DNA from: JAPORY01 sp965215385
Lineage (GTDB): Bacteria; Pseudomonadota; Alphaproteobacteria; Rhodobacterales; Rhodobacteraceae
Direction: 5' to 3'
Assembly (NCBI GenBank): GCA_965215385.1
Contig: OZ244059.1
Coordinates: 558,001 to 622,000 of the forward strand
DNA: 64,000 bases
The notes under the pieces: generated by a model
What the model was told of the DNA's origin: nothing
What the model saw: the letters and a program-made list of their open reading frames with translations, nothing else
Database searches by the model: none
In this document: positions 63,550-64,000 of the stretch, piece by piece
Position numbering within the stretch: position 1 is the stretch's first letter
Layout: the number at the start of each line of letters is the position of its first letter
Made by a program: the position numbers and the translations under genes

Positions 63550-64000
63550 ATGTTGGCCCGAACTAAAATAAGCATCGACCCGAAATTAAACACTGCACTT
63601 GTGGCAAGTGTTGACTTAGGTGGCACAAAAGTGCGGGCGGCGATTTGCCATTTGGATGGTACAATCCTCGCCGAGAATACCGAGCCGACCGACCCAAGCG
63701 GTGGTGCCGCCGTCGTGCAACAGGTCGCTCGTCTCATCAGCCAATTACAAACAGACACCGCCGTTGCTTCTCGGACCGCAGCAATCGCAGTCATTGGAAC
63801 GCCTGGCGTTCCAAACTCGGAGACGGGTACCATCACCCAAGCACCCAACATTACCGGTTTGGATCAGATCAATTTCCGTCAAAATCTAAGCGATCAAATA
63901 GGCGTGCCAGTACAGCTTGAGAATGATGTGAATCTTGCCGCTGTGGGCGAACATTGGCTGGGTAATCCCTCCAACTGTGACAGCCTCGTCTATCTGTCAG
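63550..64000 (+). CDS. ROK-family sugar kinase (partial)
   Basis: The first 150 codons are present and open to the right edge. The N-terminus has the ATP-binding DLGGTKVRAAICHLDGTIL and later IGTPGVPNSETGTITQAPNITGLDQI and VQLENDVNLAAVGEHWLG, the ROK glucokinase pattern. The substrate-binding His/Cys part lies beyond the edge, so specificity (glucose, N-acetylglucosamine or other) is not known. CGGAG lies before the ATG at 63550. It may be cotranscribed with paaE or start its own unit. Confidence 0.85.
   Translation, partial: MLARTKISIDPKLNTALVASVDLGGTKVRAAICHLDGTILAENTEPTDPSGGAAVVQQVARLISQLQTDTAVASRTAAIAVIGTPGVPNSETGTITQAPNITGLDQINFRQNLSDQIGVPVQLENDVNLAAVGEHWLGNPSNCDSLVYLS

Overview
The window looks like chromosomal DNA of an alphaproteobacterium, probably one whose genome is eroding and carries many insertion sequences. 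That placement is an inference. It rests on the adenylate kinase type (four-Cys lid, alphaproteobacterial C-terminus), the hisB-hisH pair, and a gene set made of TRAP, Tup, Znu, PreTA/hydantoinase and Paa systems. No rRNA, tRNA or CRISPR array was seen. Several pseudogenes, three copies of one IS30-family element and a truncated IS630 element show active decay and rearrangement.

Layout. 1-2342 (minus): a DNA methyltransferase running off the left edge, with an Mrr-like nuclease domain, translationally coupled to an IS1595-like transposase. 2532-7628: an SDR gene facing an acetoin/2-oxoacid dehydrogenase operon (SDR, lipoyl-E2/hydrolase, fused E1). 7951-8260: a dead restriction-methylase tail. 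8530-9072: a thioredoxin-fold protein. 9233-12451 (minus): a TRAP transporter. 13071-15748 (plus): acs and adk. 15879-17557: IS30 copy A, the only copy with an intact transposase. 17735-27588 (minus): mrp, then the reductive pyrimidine pathway read preT, preA, N-carbamoyl amidohydrolase, dihydropyrimidinase, and an ABC transporter without a binding protein. 28857-31820: zinc uptake znuBC/znuA around a Zur-type operator. 31909-34238 (minus): tungstate transporter tupBCA. 34753-35985: hisB-hisH followed by mobile-element debris (DUF5131, TOPRIM primase). 38018-40618: an IS630 remnant cut by IS30 copy B.

42168-51197 (minus) is one long operon. It encodes a branched-chain-type ABC transporter (two permeases, binding protein, LivG), a LivF fused to a Tm-1-like (UPF0261) domain, a PEP-hydrolase-family TIM barrel, a flotillin and an SRPBCC protein. 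52196-54964 (minus) is a FecBCD/BtuFCD-type metallophore transporter with Zur-like sites upstream. 55695-56637 holds zur and a CobW-type zinc GTPase gene with several lesions, truncated by IS30 copy C. 58569-63446 is a phenylacetate block (thiolase, paaABCDE), and a ROK kinase runs off the right edge.

The most unusual feature is a pair of modules at about 27941-28662 and 40841-41708. Each encodes a secreted, Cys-containing protein of unknown family whose start codon is followed within a few codons by a long pure C run (15 and 18 C), read as polyproline in front of a signal peptide. The mature proteins look unrelated, yet the upstream segments align and the 3' flanks share a 47-base motif with identical internal spacing. 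Each module is bounded by short inverted repeats. This suggests a dispersed, possibly mobile, phase-variable cassette for secreted proteins.
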